The notes below the pieces were generated by a model. The model had not been told where the DNA came from. It searched no databases and saw only the letters and a program-made list of their open reading frames with translations. From Vespula vulgaris (Eukaryota; Arthropoda; Insecta; Hymenoptera; Vespidae), in NCBI RefSeq assembly GCF_905475345.1, contig NC_066592.1, forward strand, positions 8,616,001-8,680,000: DNA of 64,000 bases, given 5' to 3'. A program made the translations under genes and the position numbers. Positions 27,601-39,795 of the stretch are shown here, one piece after another. Numbering within the stretch: the stretch's first letter is position 1; every line of letters begins with the position of its first letter.

Positions 27601-27911
27601 AGTATTCTCTCACTGTCTCTCTCTCTTTCTCTTTCTTTCTACTATTTTTAATAGCCTAATATTAAGTTGGATATTTTAGTCAGTTAATATTATCTCATGT
27701 TGCTTATTTAACTATAAAATATAGAAAATTTCGACGTTACTTATTCGCTAAAATAATATACATACATACATACATATATATACATACTTACTACATATAT
27801 ATATACATACATACATACTACATATATATACGTTCAAAGTCCTCTCGAAAGCTTTCACTGAGATGTTAATTTATATTTTCTCGTTTGAGAGATGAAAAGT
27901 GGAAGATAACG

Positions 27912-27915
<4 letters not shown>

Positions 27916-27974
<59 letters not shown>
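27916..27974. repeat. (AG)n microsatellite
   Basis: 59 bp of AG, 130 bp after a (CATA)n stretch. Confidence 0.96.
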
Positions 27975-27978
<4 letters not shown>

Positions 27979-28391
27979 TTTAGAGAGACGTTGAAAAACA
28001 GAAAGAGAAGAGGTTTTGGAGCATCCGTAAGCTCTACTCGAAAAGCTTCCTCGTTCACGGACTGCTACTTCTTTTCCTAAAACTTGATCGTTCGCCGGTT
28101 CGTTAGAATATTCATAAATTCGCGTTAACTCTCCCACTCCATAACCTCCCTTACTTCTTCCATCCCTTTCCAGTCCACTCCTCCAATCAAAAAGTTTTCT
28201 TACCGAAACTTTTGCTCGTTGCAATGGAAGAAAAGAAACATTTTTACGAGAGTGATACAGCTATTAAAATTCTTTCAAATGTCTTCCATCATTTCCATTG
28301 AAAGATTCTCTTAAAAGAAAGTAAGCAATACAATTTCCTGAAGGAAAGAGGGTCCTTTAATTGTCAGCATCTTTTATGATAAACCTGTTAA

Positions 28392-29340
28392 CACGTTGAA
28401 TGCCATGGGGGTCACTAGTGACCGAAACTGAATTTATCTGTAATTTTACGGGAATCATAAATCAGTTATCAACAACGTCAAGATTAGTAGAAATAGATAA
28501 TCAAATTAAATATTAATATTTATAAATTTTTCAATAGTATCATCGTAATTACAAAGATAAATTTATTAAGGTTGTTTATCCTTTCTTTTTTATTATACTT
28601 TTCGTTCTAAACATATTGCTATAGAATCTCTACTTACTAGAATTTCTAGTTTATGAAATATAAACAGAATATAAACAAATTAACAATATTTTAGAAACTT
28701 GACATGAACGATTGAACATGTATTTTCTTATTTCTGCCATAGAATCATCTATCTAAAGCTGATTAAAGTAACCAAGTGAGGAGTTATGTTAACTTCTTGA
28801 TGTAAGCATTATGAAATGCATTTTTTTACGTTTGAAATGATTTAAAAAAAAAAGATTTCGATAGGCGCCATTGTACAAAATTTTTTCTTCGCGAGAAAAG
28901 TCTAAAACAACATTTATGCCAACAACAATAATTCATGACGAATGAACAGGTCTTAAAATAAAAGATTTTTAATCTAGAACCTTGCTTTTCGAATTTTCGA
29001 AGAAGCTTTATATCTCTGAATAAACTATTGTCGAAAAGAATATCATTTTTAACACGATTTTTTTAAAAGAGATTAAAACTTCTTCAAATACGCGAAAAAG
29101 TGAGGTCCTAGATTAAATCTTCGTCTTTAGAACGAAACCTTTTTCATCAAAATTGATCAAGAATTACGACTGTTCTCATTGTTGGAGTAACCAATATAAA
29201 ACCAGGAATAGTGAACAATTTTAAACATGATTATATACCTCACCTGTAGGTAATATTTCAAAATAATATGTATCGTAAAATAGCAGATTCATGTTTCGAC
29301 ACTGTGAACGTTATGTAATATTAATGCGGCATCCAACGTG
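28392..29340. mobile_element. TTAA-flanked palindromic transposon, piggyBac-like, non-autonomous
   Basis: Ends are CACGTTGAATGCC at the left and, on the opposite strand, CACGTTGGATGCC at the right: a 13-bp terminal inverted repeat with one mismatch. TTAA flanks both sides (28,388-28,391 and 29,341-29,344), the target duplication of piggyBac-type transposons. The interior is itself an imperfect palindrome; for example GATTTTTAATCTAGAACC near 28,965 mirrors the sequence near 29,110 (rc GATTTAATCTAGGACC). No transposase frame is present, so it would need a helper. A diverged copy in the opposite orientation lies at about 40,500-40,770. Family assignment rests on TTAA and the terminal repeats. 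Confidence 0.75.
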
Positions 29341-29813
29341 TTAAAATAGATATTCTTATGATTTTATTTACGAATTTAAAGATTTTTTCTCTTATTTTAA
29401 TGTAAATCCCATCGGAACAATGAATTCAAAAAGAAAATTTCGTAAAGTAATCTAATAAATAAGGACTTATTTCGAAAAGGATTTCAAATATTTTACATGC
29501 AAGTGGGTACATTTTAAATAATTTAATGAATAACAATAATTTAATAAATAACGATTTAATAATAATTTAATAAATAAGTTTAATAAATAATCATTAACAA
29601 TTTTAATGGTTAATGTTGTTTTAGTACCAATTTTATTATAAGTTTGTAATATTGTTTTCAATCAAAGTTATTTAATAAATAAGTATTATTGACAATTTTA
29701 ACAACCTTCACATGGATCGATTGAAACTGATTTGTTTTATAGATTCTGCATATATTCATATGTTATCTTGTTCAAATCTAATATTATATTTTTTATATAG
29801 AATATTTATATAT

Positions 29814-29844
<31 letters not shown>

Positions 29845-30539
29845 GAAATATGTATAGGTGTATGTATGTATTATCCTTTTATATAGAATCTTTTTCGTTT
29901 TTACGTAACCGCTACATTACTTTAGTAAAAGGACAGGAGCTTTTTTATGTCATAAACGAAATTGTGAGAGAACGAAATTGTATGTGTGTGTATGTGTAGA
30001 TATATGTACACATGTATATACATATATATATGTATATGTATATGTATGCATATATGTGTTGCATGTATTAAAACATATACTTGGGATCATAAACATACTG
30101 GAATAACAGTAAAAGAAAAGTGATATACATATATAATATATCGTGTGTGTGTGTGCGTTTATGTGTGTGAATGTTCTTATTCGGCATACAGTCACGCACG
30201 TAGTAGTCTCGGCACGCAGCGCGTGGGTGGTTTTCTTCGTTCGAAGTGAATGGCGTGACGAATCCGAGGAAGAAGCTCGTAAACCCGGAACTTTACTACC
30301 CCTTGAGTTTTAAGGCCGGCACGTAGAGGTTGCTTGAATCTCAGCTCGATCGAGAACCTTAGGGAGTACGTACTACTTCTTAAGTTTTTCTTTTTAAGAC
30401 CTTCTTCGAAAGCACTTCGAAAAGTCAGAAGGGATCGTTTAATGATCGACGATCATTGGTGCATTTAACTTTACTCTGATTCTTTTCTCTTCTTGTTATA
30501 ATAAGTGGTAGTAATTAGTTATTTGTATAATATATTACG

Positions 30540-30830
30540 AAATAAATTTGAGTAAGTTGCAATCATGTCGAATGATCTGAAGAAATTGTTGCTAATATAT
30601 TTTTCAATAAATAAGAAATATAAATATTGCAATCGAACGGATGATTCCATCCAATGAAATTATTTCTTTCGGTAAAAAAAATATCGTATGTACTGACTTG
30701 TAATAGATCGTATGATTCACCCTGTATTGAAATACAAAATTCGAATAAATTTCAAGTAGCTTGAATGGTCCGAAAAAATCATTTCCAACATATTTTTTCA
30801 TAAATAAGAAATATCGATATCGAATTTAAT
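30540..30830. repeat. diverged direct duplication, period about 195 bp
   Basis: AATAAATTTGAGTAAG ... GAATGATCTGAAGAAAT ... AATAAATAAGAAATAT (30,540-30,640) is repeated as AATAAATTTCAAGTAG ... GAATGGTCCGAAAAAAT ... ATAAATAAGAAATAT (30,741-30,830). A CACCCTGTATT motif sits between them. Confidence 0.65.
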
Positions 30831-32190
30831 CTTTTATCTTTTATAAAAGTTACATTTATCGACTAAGTAACAGTAGTAACAATAACTCTGTATAAAAATA
30901 CAATTCATAGAATCCAGAAAACGAAATATGACGTTATTAAAGGAGAATAAATGCATTCATATATGGGTACGTTCGCGTTAATCATTATGATAGTATAAGA
31001 AAACTTTGAATAAAGGACAAATGAAAACGAGTCGAGCGTAGGAGTACTGATAAATATTTTAGCATAACCAGAACCAGGAACTATCTCTCGCATCCCCTTT
31101 TCTCCTCCCTTTCGTCTCTCTCCCTATTTTTCTTTTCCGTCTCATTGGTACGCGCAAAAAAGAATAATTCGAGTCAAGCTCGTGTATAAATAAACGGAAG
31201 CATAGGAGAGAAAATAGGATCGGATGGTAAAAAGTGAAAGAATGAAATAGAAGGGTGGGGATTGTAGTATATAACGGGTAGATTCAATGGCGTGCAAGAG
31301 ATAAACCGTCGAAATACCTACGACGTCTCTTGTTTTTATTCTCCAACATTTTGTTCAACCATTTGTTTCTTTTTAATGCTACACGTATCTTGAAAGTTTC
31401 TATTTCTTCAATGTTTTTTGTTTTTTTTTTATTCCGACGAATGTCAATCTCAAGTATAACGAGTTTTCTCTATTTTTGTTTTTCCTACTTTAATGAAGTT
31501 GTTTCCAAGTAGAAATATTAACGAAATTTACAATGATACGTCTGTTGAATGTTGAACAAATTTAATGATACAAATTTAAGATATTTTTTATTTATACATC
31601 TTTTAAATTCGTTAATGAAAATAATAACGATGAGAAGAACATTGATCTTTCATATGGATTTTAATTGCGTTGTAAAATTTTACAAATCTGAAGATTGATA
31701 AGATCGAATAAATCTATACGGATAATGAAGAGAGTTTTGAAAATAATTATTTCTACTTAGAGATATCACATTATCGCATTATTAATATTTAAACACCGAG
31801 AGAAATAAATTTGAATATATCGAATACACTTAAGTAATACGACGATTATATTACGTAAACGTTATTAAGTAAAAATTTGTAATTACGAATTATCGTTGGA
31901 TTGGATATTTATATTATATGTATTATATTCTATAGAATATAATTTAATTGTAAGAATAATGATTATTCGAGTAGTAAAATAATTAACAAATAAATATATT
32001 TAATATAAATATAACGTATTATGTATATAATACTCTAAATGTTAAATATAAATATAAACATATTCTGTATATAAATTCTCGTAGAATCGTAAGAATCGTA
32101 GATCGTATGATTGTTATTGATATAAATATTAAGTAATAAGAGTCGATATACGATCGGACCAAACTCTAATCTTTTCTTTTTTAATTTCAG

Positions 32191-32476
32191 AACAAGATGT
32201 CAATGACAGGGAGCTTGATGGGTTACGAGAACAATAACGAAGTGAATCAAGCGAAATGCAAGAAACCGTTGAAGCCACTTCCAGTCATGTCAAGTATAAA
32301 TTCAAGCGGTGTAACGACGACAAGCACCGGGAAGTCGTCAAAGAAGGTTCGGAATTCGCGTAAGAAGGAATCTTCAGTGCGAGGTCACGTGAATAGTCTT
32401 TGGTCGGTATGGTACGGCATCTTGGCGGTTGCATTTCAGACTTACATCGCGATGAGATACGCCAGAAGATTTGCCA
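32191..32476 (+). CDS. tinc: tincar, first coding exon (codons 1-93, partial gene)
   Basis: First coding exon of a tincar orthologue, a multipass membrane protein known from Drosophila (heart and eye expression, molecular role poorly defined). The acceptor is a pyrimidine-rich TTTTTTAATTTCAG ending at 32190. The ATG is at 32197, with A at -3. If the exon at 23,682 is its 5' partner, an in-frame TGA at 23,733 lies upstream with no other in-frame ATG, which supports this start. Residues 1-65 are polar, basic and Ser/Thr-rich, probably cytoplasmic. Residues 66-88 hold NSLWSVWYGILAVAFQTYIA, the first hydrophobic segment and the part that matches tincar best. The donor GTGAGT follows 32476 and splits codon 94 after its first base (phase 1). 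The reading frame runs on into the intron for about 100 bp but turns into pyrimidine-rich low complexity, so that extension is not coding. Family match is by memory of the protein, not by search. Confidence 0.9.
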
Positions 32477-33023
32477 GTGAGTTCTTTTCTTTCCTTTTCT
32501 TTTTTCCTTTTCTTTCTTTTTCTATTTTCTTCTTCTTTATTCTCCATCGATCGTCAAAAAAAAGTAATAAATAAAAAATGGAGAATTTTCTTTGATTTAA
32601 TCTTTTCAGAAAGACTTTTACAGATATTTACATGAGTTATAATTATTTACGTCTAGTCTTTGGAAATAGTGATTCAATATTTTCAACGTATTGAAGTATT
32701 ACGAAAGTTTTTGTTTTTATTTATTTAATTACAATCGAGATATCAAATAAATCAAATATAAATTAGATCGATTGGATTATCGAAATTTTGAAAGATCATC
32801 CATAAAAAGAGATTAATATGTTTTGAAGATTTTCTTTGTTGCTTTTAAAAGATCGAAACATCTGATTTGCCTGAATGAAGTGTAAAGTTTAATGTAAAAA
32901 AAAAAAAAATGACAATTAGTTCTCTCGAATGTTACGTCTACAAATAGTTACGTTTGATCGAATTTCTATGATATAGATTCTTCAATCAACGTATTTATTA
33001 ATAAAAAATACATGTAGAGTGAA

Positions 33024-33090
<67 letters not shown>

Positions 33091-33935
33091 GAGAGAGAGA
33101 GAATATAGTTTCAATCTCTTTCGAATTACTTTAATAGCATTACGATGAATTTATTAAAACTCACCCTGTAGATAATCTATTTCAATGTAATAGACGTTAA
33201 AAACTTTGGTAAGGGAAAGATAAAAAAAATCTCGACGATGGCAAAGGATATCTTCCTTATTTTAATTTTTTTATCTCGCAAAGAAAAGTCACGTGTCATG
33301 AGCAGAAGTTCATCTTAACGAGATTTAACGCGAGTTTTTCGTTTACCGTCGGTCAGAATCACGGAGAAACGCACACACAAGCATCATCACTGTCGCAATA
33401 AAGGAGAGAAAGAGAGAGAAAGAGAGAGATAGAGATAGAGATAGAGATAGAGAAAGAGAAAGATAGAGAAAAAAAGAAAGAAAGAGAGAGAGAAAGGGAG
33501 AAAGCTCTTCAGAAAGCAGACGATTTTTTTTATTCTTTTTACTTACGAATCAGCCGGCGAACCACACCACCTCTCTTAATCCCTCACCTTAGGTGCACCA
33601 GGCTGCTGGTTTTATAGGATTAAAGGAGAATTTCCGTCTGCTAGGAAAGTTCGCGTACCGATTAAAAGAGAGAACTCGAGGCCTCCGTGGCCGTTTGTTA
33701 ACAAGACGGCTAACGCTTCTAATAAGTAAATCGAGGACGTGCACCTTTCTCGTCTACGTCGTCGAACTTTTCGTAAAAGTGAATTAAGCTTACCACGGTA
33801 AAAATATTTTTCTCTTGCTACTTTTCTTTTCTTTTTCTTTTTTTTTTCTTTTTTTATTTTTAATGTACGTTTATTATAATTTTATTTATTAGCATTCTCA
33901 ACCGAGGATGACGAGTTAATCCGTCATGAATATTT

Positions 33936-33972
<37 letters not shown>

Positions 33973-34256
33973 TCATGATAAAATAATAAATAATGTATTA
34001 CAAGTAATTTGTTCTTTTCCTTCTATTAAGGAAGCATTATATTTCTTGATTCTACTTTAATTTCTTATACTCATTTTTATCTATTTTACTTTAAATCGAA
34101 ATAAATTACGAACATTCACGTTTATCCGGAAAATAAAATCTCTTCCTTGCTAACAGGTTAAAAAATTTACACGCGAAGGAAGAAAAACAAAGGCAAAGAA
34201 AAGCATGATTTTTAACTCGGACGAAAACAACAAGCGAATTCTTTATTTTCTTTCAG
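32477..34256 (+). other. tincar intron 1
   Basis: 1,780 bp, GTGAGT to TTTCAG, phase 1. Holds (AG)n arrays and a distinct GC-richer block at 33,570-33,790. A 64-codon frame over that block (33,593-33,787) is Arg-rich and unrecognised. Confidence 0.85.
33018..33102. repeat. (AG)n microsatellite in tincar intron 1
   Basis: 85 bp with a few AAA/GGG interruptions; a second GA-rich block lies at 33,400-33,505 and a CT block at 33,942-33,969. Confidence 0.95.
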
Positions 34257-34481
34257 CGTATCTCTCGTTGCCATGGCCGGCGGATGCACCACCACCGAAA
34301 ATCGAGTTGCACGCGTGCCTGGTTCTAGCTGGGGCTGGAGTGGTTTTACTTCCTGTTTTACTCGGTACTGCCTTCCTCAAGCTCGGAAATCTCGCCAACG
34401 ACGGAATTAAACTTGGCCGTCATTTGAGCGCGTGCTCTCGCGATCCTCCTTCCTCGTTACTTACCAACAATCCAGATAATA
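34257..34481 (+). CDS. tinc: tincar, second coding exon (codons 94-168)
   Basis: Second tincar coding exon, 225 bp, open throughout in the frame set by exon 1. The acceptor is TTTATTTTCTTTCAG ending at 34256; the donor is GTGAGT at 34482, again phase 1. The protein segment starts with a Pro-rich extracellular or loop stretch (LPWPADAPPPKIELH). A strong hydrophobic helix follows (residues about 113-134, LVLAGAGVVLLPVLLGTAFL), then the block KLGNLANDGIKL (about 135-146), which is nearly identical in the Drosophila protein as I recall it. The end (CSRDPPSSLLTNNPDN) is variable and polar. GC content is about 50%, far above the flanking introns, as expected for a conserved exon. Together the frame, splice phase and the LANDGIK block make the assignment secure. 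Confidence 0.92.
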
Positions 34482-34779
34482 GTGAGTTGTCTTCCTTTTT
34501 CCACAACAAAGAATTATATTTACCAAAAAAAAAAAAGAAATGAAAATCTTCCAAAGATTTTTGTTATTTTATTAACTTCGTAAATTATCTTCAATTTTCT
34601 TTTTCTTTTCTTTTTATTTTTAATGACGAACCAAATTTGTTAAATGTTTAAATAATAGTTATGGAACTTATATGTAATATTTATATACTTATGTATATAT
34701 AATTATTTATATATAATTTATAATACTGGTATATAATTTATATAACGGTGTAAGCAAGTATAATATAATATTAAATTAA

Positions 34780-34780
34780 T

Positions 34781-34826
<46 letters not shown>

Positions 34827-34950
34827 ATATATATATATTATAAATGTGTATATGTATATCATAAATGTAATATTTGTTCTGTTGTTAAATATAATATAAA
34901 AATATATATATAATAAAAATATTATATTAGTTGATTAAAATATTAATGTT

Positions 34951-34994
<44 letters not shown>
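34780..34994. repeat. (TA)n tracts in tincar intron 2
   Basis: Two long (TA)n runs (34,780-34,838 and 34,957-34,994) separated by AT-rich DNA. Confidence 0.9.
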
Positions 34995-34997
<3 letters not shown>

Positions 34998-35015
34998 TAT
35001 GGAGGATGTATGAAT

Positions 35016-35450
35016 GGTCTGTACAAACTTCGAGAATAAATTCCAGGTATCTAAACAAGTAGAAAATGTTCTATAAACATAGGATCGAAAACGCTTGCTT
35101 CTAAAGTTACAACGATTCGAAGTTTTCCTGCCACGGTTAGAGAAATTATCGCGTGAAATCGTAGAAAAGTTATAAACTTTGTTTCTTTTTTCTTTTTTTC
35201 CTTTTTTGTGCTCAAGGAATGCAGGTTGAAGGGAAGTTAAAGGAATCTCTAGGGATTTAGGAAAAAAAAAAAAAACAAGACGATATAACGTCTATATCTC
35301 CAACCACTTCAAGAAAATATCAAACCATCGTAACTCAAAAATTTCCGAACTCATATTAATATTATTATATAAATTAATATTATTACATAAATTAATCAGT
35401 CATTTTCTTGTTTAGATTTCTGGAACTTATTCCAAAAGTTTGTACAGACC
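35016..35450. mobile_element. MITE-like element with about 50-bp terminal inverted repeats
   Basis: Left arm (35,016-35,068) begins GGTCTGTACAAACTTCGAGA. The right arm (35,401-35,450), read on the minus strand, begins GGTCTGTACAAACTTTTGGA, and both continue through TTCCAG and ATCTAAACAAG into AAAATG. Roughly 85% identity over 50 bp. No coding capacity in the 330-bp interior. It lies in tincar intron 2. No target duplication is obvious. Confidence 0.7.
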
Positions 35451-35499
35451 TTGTATATATACAGGTTGTTGGAAAAGAAAAGAATTTGATATTTTAATG

Positions 35500-36130
35500 A
35501 CTTAGTAAAAAATGTCTAATTAACATGGATGGTAAAATAAATTCTTTTGATGTAAATTAACTTTTAAATTATCTTTTATTATGCGTATTTATTTAGGAGC
35601 ATTTTATTTATGAACGTTCGATGTCGTAAATGAGTCTATTAGCAACATATTGAACGTACACAGAGGAATTTGCTTAGATAATTCAAGGTCGTCAAGATAA
35701 GTTTATTACGAAAATAAGCAAAAACTATTATTAACGAATATAATGTAATATGCGTATAATGTAATGTAAATAATGGAGTATGTGTACATTCAATGTCTTT
35801 CCAAGCGATTCACTTACTTATTAATTCATTATTATTCATTAATATTCACTAAGTTTTATTATAGATGGTAAAATTTAATTTACATCGAAAGGATTAATTT
35901 TAGGAACTACTATTTTAGGACCCAAGTTAATTAGAATTTTTTACTTATCTCGATGAGTACTGCACACACACACACACACACTTACACATACACATACACA
36001 GAGAGAAAATGGTAAAAAAGGGGACCAATATTTTAAGGGCTTATAGTACTCACCGAGATGAGTAAAAAATGTCTAATTAACTTGGGTCCTAAAATTAATC
36101 CTATGATGTATATTAAATTTTATTATTCAT
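35500..36130. mobile_element. compound foldback: three copies of one arm, the last two forming a tight hairpin
   Basis: One arm occurs at 35,500-35,590 (plus), 35,852-35,963 (minus) and 36,045-36,130 (plus). The shared core is AGTAAAAAATGTCTAATTAA in the plus copies. Arms two and three match almost base for base over about 85 bp, apart from an extra segment of about 15 bp in arm two that repeats TTCCTAAAAT. They are separated by an 80-bp loop holding a (CA)n tract. Copies one and two form a larger, older inverted repeat. The structure occupies a third of tincar intron 2. Confidence 0.65.
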
Positions 36131-36149
36131 AACATATATACATACATAA

Positions 36150-36195
<46 letters not shown>

Positions 36196-36366
36196 TGTGC
36201 GTGTATGTGTGTATGTAAATTGTCCACTTTAGGATATTTTTTTATTGTTTTTTTTTTTTTTTTTAAGTGCTTTTTATCGAAAAAGGAAAGATCGTGATAT
36301 CTCGTGTATGAAAATTTGCCGACTCCGTTACGGATAAGATGAATGTTCTTCCCTTTTTTGTCTCAG

Positions 36367-36498
36367 GCTTGGCGAATAATTTATGGAGACATGGTGGACC
36401 AACGTCGGCGTTCGTACATCTCTGCACGGCCATGTGTTTCCTTCTACCGTCTCTGCTCATGGAGGCGAGGATGATACACGCTGGATTTTTGCCAAAAG
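36367..36498 (+). CDS. tinc: tincar, third coding exon (codons 169-212)
   Basis: Third tincar coding exon, 132 bp. The acceptor is TTTTTTGTCTCAG ending at 36366; the donor is GTAATA at 36499, weaker than the previous two. The intron again falls after the first base of a codon. The segment begins LANNLWRHGGPTSAFVHL and continues as a hydrophobic helix (residues about 182-200, ending in FLLPSLLMEA), then MIHAGFLPK. This mirrors the Drosophila stretch around LWTHGGPTAAFVH and LLPRLLLEAR, so it is the third membrane segment. A minus-strand frame of 82 codons overlaps this exon and is a shadow. The remaining, much longer part of tincar is not visible in the next 27.5 kb, so the gene is truncated by the window. 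Confidence 0.92.
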
Positions 36499-38384
36499 GT
36501 AATAAGCCCATCCTTGCATGTCTTCTACTCGTTTCACTCGACCTCTCGTGTTCCTTCTTTCTTAGTCGTCGTCGTCGTCGTCGTCGTCTTTCGTCCTGTT
36601 AAATAAACGCGATAAGTTTTACCACTTTTTTGTCACGTCTTCTGTTACTTGTATTCGGAAGAAACTTTTCGCAAGTGTTACCACTCGAAGTTTCGAACAA
36701 TTTCAAGATAATTGCTTGAAATATTTCGATGGTTTGGAGAATTTAGATGCTAAAATTCTCTAACTTCGAAATTTCTTTCGTGCTTAAAACGGAACGCCAC
36801 TATGATTGTTAAAAAAGAAAAAAAAAGAAAGATATAATGAAAGAAGGAAAAAGAACAAAATAAAGAAAGGTTATTTTTGTAAATTTTAATAGACTAATCA
36901 ATATGTTTATACCAATTTATTATTTTGTTTCAATTAAATGCGCATGTTTGACATTGTATATGTTTTGAACATTATTATTTTATATCAATTAAGCGTGCAT
37001 GTTTTCGAAAAAAAAAAAACATTAGAAAAAAGATCAAGAATTTCTGTATTCTATCTTAAGCTATATGATTAACTGCACGAATGTTTTTTATTGAACGTAG
37101 AGATTTTTGGATTTTTGGAATTATTTTCATTTTACAAAAGTAATACAATCTTAAGAAAAAAATTTCTAAAATATACAAAAACAATAGTCAACTTGTTAAA
37201 TTTTCTGTGAAAACATTTTTCTTTTTTTTTTAATCATAATAATTCTACATACAATCGAAGATAAAAATAAAATTCAATGAGATAAAAAGAATAAAATTTA
37301 TTTAATTCTTTAGTAATAACAATATCATTACGAGAATAATACGTTTATAATTTAACAATAATATACATAGAATTTGAAAACTGTTATAATCTCATTTTTG
37401 AGATCTCGAATATTAATGAAATACAAAGAAAATTTTTTTTTTTGTTCGAAACGTTACAATTTATTTTATTCATTAATATATGATATTGAGAGAAATTAAA
37501 TTTTATCGAGCAAGCTTCTTTTGAGAAATCGTTGACTTGAACTATTTAAATGAAAAAAAAACATTTTAATAACACTATTTAAATAATAAAAAAATTTATG
37601 AAATTCTTAAAATAGATCGGAATGTTTCCCGTATGTTCTATCTATACTATAAAATCATTCCGTATACGGCGAGTTAACAAGATACGAGAAATGTACTCGA
37701 TCTAATCTCATAGCTTGTCGCCATAACAAACTTCCTATCTTTACGTTCTTCCGGATTAGATTTAATCCCGTAGAATTGTAATTTAACGTGGGAAATCAGA
37801 AAATTTGTAGATCTGGTTTGTGTCTGTTGATTTTACACGTATATTCGCAAGCGTATAAATGTGCGTTCGTAAACACATGTATAAGAGTAATCGTTACTAT
37901 ATATCGCGCGTAAATGTATTTCTCAACGACGTACGTAAACTCGATAAGTTCCGAAGTCGCAAGAAAATTTAATATAGTCTCCTTTCCGTTCCCCACTCAG
38001 CCATCTCGACGTCGCAATGTTGTCTGCATCTCTGAGATGACGATGACGTAGCTGAGATTTTACTTGGATTATTTTTTTACGGAGAGACAGATTTTATTTT
38101 TCTTTTTTTTCTTGGAGAACTCATTCGTACGTTAGTAGTTGATATATTTTAATAATTTCTTGAGCATGAATCACGAGACGTAAGAATAAAAAATATTTTA
38201 TCAGCCACTTACGAGTTAAAGCGAAACGAATATTAAAATTCCACGAAGTAAAGTGAATTTTAAACAATTCTTTTCTTTTTTTTTTTTTGTCAAATATATC
38301 AACAAAAGTGAAGTTCGTTTTATAAAATAAGCTTTACTTTATATAGTTTATTTCAAACATAAATACAATGGATATATATATAAT

Positions 38385-39050
38385 GGATGATCCACACAAC
38401 TGAAACAGACTGTATCTTCTAAAGGATTAAAAATAGATAAAAATGTTATAGGTCAAAGTTTAATGTATTTGATGCTATCTGATGGTGCATAATATGCAAA
38501 TAATTTTATGGACTTTTGTGCATCGGTGCATCAGAAAAATGTAATTTTATTGTCTTTTTTTTTTTTTAATAGAAACTTATATTTTTGACTACACCAATTT
38601 ATGCAGTTCTTTGTGCTTTATACGAAAGTATTTAATATACTTATGTCCTGAATTTATACATTAGAATGTTATTGTAGCTAAATTTGTCTAGATTATTTAG
38701 ATCTGTCACCAAATATTAATAAACGAGTAATAGCACGTATAATGATGTTTACTAATAAAAATCTTAATCTTATATTAATATTAGAGATTAATATTAGGTT
38801 AAACGATTCATGTTTATCGACATAATTCAGAAAACTTTTATTATAATTTTTATTTAATTCAGAAAATGAGAAAGGTTTCGATTTAAAAAAGCAATACAAC
38901 TATAAAATGCACATGCATTATTCTAGTTGAGAAAAAAATATGATCGTTGATACGTAGTTCATCTTAAACTATTAATCTTTTTTCTGTAACATTTTTTCTA
39001 ACTTCAATGAAAAAAAAAAGCTGACTTGTTACAATTGCTTGAATCATTCT
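38385..39050. mobile_element. MITE-like foldback element, diverged arms
   Basis: The left arm starts GGATGATCCACACAACTGAA; the right arm on the minus strand starts AGAATGATTCAAGCAATTGT. A second matching block is GATAAAAATGTTATAG versus GAAAAAATGTTACAG. Arms are about 85 bp and roughly 65-70% alike, so it is older than its neighbours. No transposase frame. Confidence 0.45.
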
Positions 39051-39795
39051 GTATATATAATGCGTGTAATATATAGACGTTATTTATTAAAAATAATGCA
39101 AAGACAAAGGGTTAATCGCTTAATAATGGTTACCAATTGTCGACAAATTAAATTTATTATCTAATTTTCTCCTCCAAAAGTTGAAGATTTTGTCGAAACG
39201 ATTTAACATCATAACTATTAAAAAATTTATTTTTTATTAAATAAAATTATTTAATGATCTTAATAAACTAAAAAACTATTTATCCTTAAATATATTTACT
39301 CTTAAATACACCTCCAAGAAAAAATTCTTCTTAAGATTCATAAAAAAAACAATCGATGTATATATTCTTAGATGAGGATTAATAACAGTTTTTGTCAAGT
39401 TCGTTCAACAAATTTTTTAAAAAGATTTATCATCGACTATTATCGCAATAATACTTATCAATCGAATTACGAGAATTTCATTGGAAGAAATCAAGCGAAG
39501 AACGAAAGCCGCTCGTCTCTCCTGACCAAAGTTAAACGAGTTAAGATCGGGTGACTTTGAAAGACTGCAGGAAGCAAGGGAAACTGAAGTATTCGTTTCG
39601 CACGGTCGACTTCGAACCCTTAATTATTGACTGCGACTTAAGTTGCACGCTCTCAACGTAATGATTAAAATAGTATGGTTAAAATTATACTCCTTTGCAA
39701 TTATTCTGTCCAAGAAAACGAGATTTTTTTTTTTAGAGGGAACACCGATCAATTTAAAATATTAATTCTGATCTTTCTGTCTGCTATGTCTTATT

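Larger units (their letters stand above)
34482..36366 (+). other. tincar intron 2
   Basis: 1,885 bp, GTGAGT to TCTCAG, phase 1. Over half is made of (TA)n tracts and the foldback structures at 35,016-35,450 and 35,500-36,130. Confidence 0.85.

Noticed and set aside
36263..36511. 82-codon minus-strand frame over tincar exon 3
   Set aside because: Shadow of the tincar exon, whose frame and splice phases fit a known protein.
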